A stretch of DNA of 64,000 nt from Deltaproteobacteria bacterium (GTDB lineage: Bacteria; Desulfobacterota; Desulfobacteria; Desulfobacterales; Desulfosarcinaceae): assembly GCA_021824175.1 (NCBI GenBank), contig JAKALP010000006.1, positions 124,001 through 188,000 on the forward strand, read 5' to 3'. Under the pieces are notes generated by a model. That model was not told the origin of the DNA and did no database searches. It worked only from the letters and a program-made list of their open reading frames with translations. Shown piece by piece: positions 61,625 through 64,000 of the stretch; position 1 is the first letter of the stretch, and the number at the start of each line of letters is the position of its first letter. The position numbers and the translations under genes are program-made.

Positions 61625-64000
61625 GCTATCCCTGCATCCGCATCGAAGGCGCCATCCTGGCCCCGGACATCCTGGAGCGGCTGGAAGAGGCCCCCGGCCA
61701 GCGCCCTAACGATTTCGGCCTGGACAGTGCCATCAAGGTCAAGGACGAAATCGCCCGGGCCTGGGCCGACGCCCAGGACTACTGGCGCATCTTCCAGCGC
61801 AAAATCGAAAACCTGAAGCCCGGCGCCACAGCCGCCACCGAAACCCGCCAGCAGTGGATCATCCCCCTGCTGGGCCTGCTCGGCTACCAGCTCGAATACC
61901 AGGCCCGGGGCGCGCAGCTCAGCGGTAAGATCTACCCCATCTCCCACCGCGTCACCAACCGGGCCGACACGCCGATCCATATCGTGGGATGCCTCGAAGC
62001 GGCCGGCCTGGACCGCAAGCCGGAAAAAGGAGTGGTTCTGCGCATGTCGGCCCACGCCATGGTGCAGGAGTATTTGAACCTCAAGGAGCAGTTGTACGGC
62101 CTGGTCACCAACGGCCGCCTGCTGCGGTTGCTGCGCGACAGCTCCCGGCTGGTCAAACTCTCCTACCTGGAGTTCGATTTGGAGCGTATCTTCGGCGACG
62201 GCCTGTTCGCCGACTTTGCTATCCTGTTCCGTCTGCTGCACGCCTCGCGTCTGCCGGCCTCGGCCGATAGCGCCGCCGAATGCCTCATCGAACGCTTTCA
62301 CCAGGATTCCTTGGATTCCGGGGCCCGCATCCGCGAAAAATTGAGCGGTGCCGTGGAAACGGCCATCCGTGATTTTGCCAACGGCTTTCTATCCCATCCG
62401 GCCAATCAAACGCTGCGGCAAGAGGTGGCCTCGGGCAGCCTCAAGCCCGATGATTTTTATCAATATCTACTGCGCCTGATCTACCGCATCCTCTTTCTCA
62501 TGGTCATCGAGGAGCGCGGTTTGATCTTCCCGCTGGGCGCCGATGCCCGGCAGCAGGAGATCTACCAGAGCTACTACAGCCTGCAACGCCTGCGCCGTCT
62601 GGCGGAAAAGCGTTTTCTGGCCGACCGCCGCAAGTTTGACCTTTGGCTCTCCCTGCGGGGCACCTTCCGGCTTTTTGAGGCCGGCGGACCCGGACCCAAG
62701 CTCGGCATCGCCCCCTTGGACGGCGATCTTTTCGATCCCAACGCCATCGGGGGCTGGCTCAAGCCACCCTGGGGAACGATGTGCTGCTGGGTTGCCTGCG
62801 CGCCCTGGGACTTTACCAGCACCCCGACACCGGCCAGACCATCCGCGTCAACTACGCGGCCCTGAACGTGGAAGAGTTCGGATCGGTCTATGAAGGCCTG
62901 CTGGAATACCGGCCCGTGTTTATGACCATTGAAGGCCGCACCCACTTCGATTTCGCCCAGGGCGGCCAGCGCGCCGCTACTGGCTCGCACTACACGCCCG
63001 ACGATCTGGTTCAACCTTTGATCAAACACTCCCTAAACCATCTGATCGCGGAAAAGCTTAAGGCGCCGGACCCTGAAAAGGCCCTGCTCGCCCTGCGCGT
63101 GGCCGACATCGCCTGCGGCTCGGGGCACATTCTGCTGGCCGCGGCCCGGCGCATCGCCACGGAACTGGCCATCGTGCGCAGCGGCGAGGAGCAGCCCGCG
63201 CCGCCGGCCATGCGCGCCGCCGTGCGCGACGTGATCCATGAATGCATTTTCGGCGTGGACATCAACCCCCTGGCCGTGGAGCTGTGCAAGGTGGCCCTCT
63301 GGCTGGAGGCCCACAATCCCGGCCAGCCGCTCAACTTCCTGGATCATCACATCCGGTGCGGCAACGCCATTGTGGGCTATGTGCGCCGCGAGGAGGTGGA
63401 GCAGGGGGTGCCCGATGAAGCCTTTGCTACTATGCCCGGCGATGACAAGAAGATCGCGGCCGGCTTGCGCCAGCAGAACAAGGAAGAGCGGCGGCCTCAC
63501 AAGCAGATGAAGATCGAGCTTGCCCCCGAAATCCAGAAGCAGCTTGACACCATTTTAGGCAAATGGCAGGCCATCGCGGCCCTGCCCGAGCGCTCGCCGG
63601 ACGACATCGCCGCTAAAAAGAAGCATTTCGTGGAGTTCAATAACAGCGGGGATGCTTGGGTATTGAACCAGATCGCCGCCATTCCCATTGCCCAGTTCTA
63701 TTTGCCCAAGACGGAAGAGAACCAGCCCCTTTTCATCACCGACGAGCAATTCCAGCGCTATTGGAAAGGCGAGCGCCGCCCCCAGGGTCAGGCCACGGCG
63801 GCGGCCTGGGCCATTTCATATGAGAAGCGCTTTTTCCACTGGTTCCTGGAATTTCCGGAGATCATGGAGAAAGGCGGTTTTGACTGCATTTTGGGTAATC
63901 CGCCCTACTTAGGCGGCCAGGCCCTCAGCGGCACCTATGGCCACTCGTTTTGCGGCTATGTAAAATGGCAGTATAAACCGATCGGCTTGAGCGACCTGGT
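61621..64000 (+). pseudogene. Eco57I/N6-adenine DNA methylase (DrmMI-like), frameshifted and cut by the window edge
   Basis: First reading frame 61621-62865. After a G5 run (62749-62753) the homology continues in another frame, open to the window end. Adding one G there joins them into GGLAQATLGNDVLLGCLRAL. The N-terminal part has LLGLLGYQLEYQAR and EYLNLKEQLYGLVTNGRLLRLL, seen in type IIG and DISARM methylases. The catalytic part, in the downstream frame, has SAM motif ACGSGH (63111-63128), CIFGVDINPLAVELCKVALWLE, and NPPY (63897-63908). It would methylate adenine N6, presumably to mark self DNA. The break may be real inactivation, phase variation, or a homopolymer sequencing error. The 3' end lies outside the window. 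Confidence 0.85.

Overview
The window looks like chromosomal DNA of a sulfate-reducing Desulfobacterota (deltaproteobacterial) bacterium. The main evidence is a complete dsrMKJOP menaquinol/heterodisulfide-type membrane complex, hydrogenase maturation genes hypDE, an etfBA pair, and many hybrid histidine kinases with the GG(I/V)AHDFNN H-box. Genes are tightly packed on both strands, the sequence is moderately GC-rich, and three tRNA genes are present. No ribosomal RNA, insertion sequence or CRISPR array was seen.

Layout. 1-13 kb (mostly minus strand) is housekeeping and redox: pgsA, an exported FlgT-like protein, ispB, rimO, etfA/etfB, apbE, a sensor kinase, hypE-hypD, tRNA-Pro and a cell-wall amidase. 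13-19.5 kb (plus) is a protein quality-control block: tRNA-Leu, tig, clpP, clpX, lon, closed by a strong terminator. 19.6-30.5 kb (minus) is an unusual Kdp potassium-pump locus: a small membrane protein, an NtrC-family regulator and a membrane histidine kinase precede a 28-aa peptide gene, kdpF, kdpA, kdpB, kdpC, a four-helix-bundle-like sensor protein and a KdpD fragment fused to a PTS EIIA-like domain. A near-consensus sigma-54 promoter sits directly before the kinase, so the NtrC-type regulator probably replaces KdpE. 30.6-45.5 kb is a signalling region: a PilZ protein, four hybrid histidine kinases (one paired with a periplasmic binding protein), tRNA-Ala, an acidic hypothetical protein, a TlpA-like thioredoxin and an MFS transporter. 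45.5-51.7 kb (minus) holds a GNAT remnant and dsrMKJOP, led by an RsbRD-domain protein and a 57-aa peptide, with a recognisable promoter.

52-64 kb (plus) is a defence-like operon with overlapping or nearly touching genes: a 1723-aa DEAD/DEAH helicase with a DUF1998-like region and a possible C-terminal nuclease, a SNF2-type helicase, a Schlafen/AlbA-type ATP-binding protein, and an Eco57I/N6-adenine methylase whose frame is broken by one base at a G5 run. This resembles a rearranged, fused class 1 DISARM. It is the strongest candidate for a system worth detailed study. The last gene leaves the window, so the operon is incomplete here.

Outside genes, three copies of a hairpin made from GTACTC/GTACGC hexamers (about 6.6, 31.4 and 43.4 kb) form a dispersed intergenic repeat family. 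Two other repeat types were seen: a 41-base AT-rich pair and a CAGTCAGAA-type hairpin.
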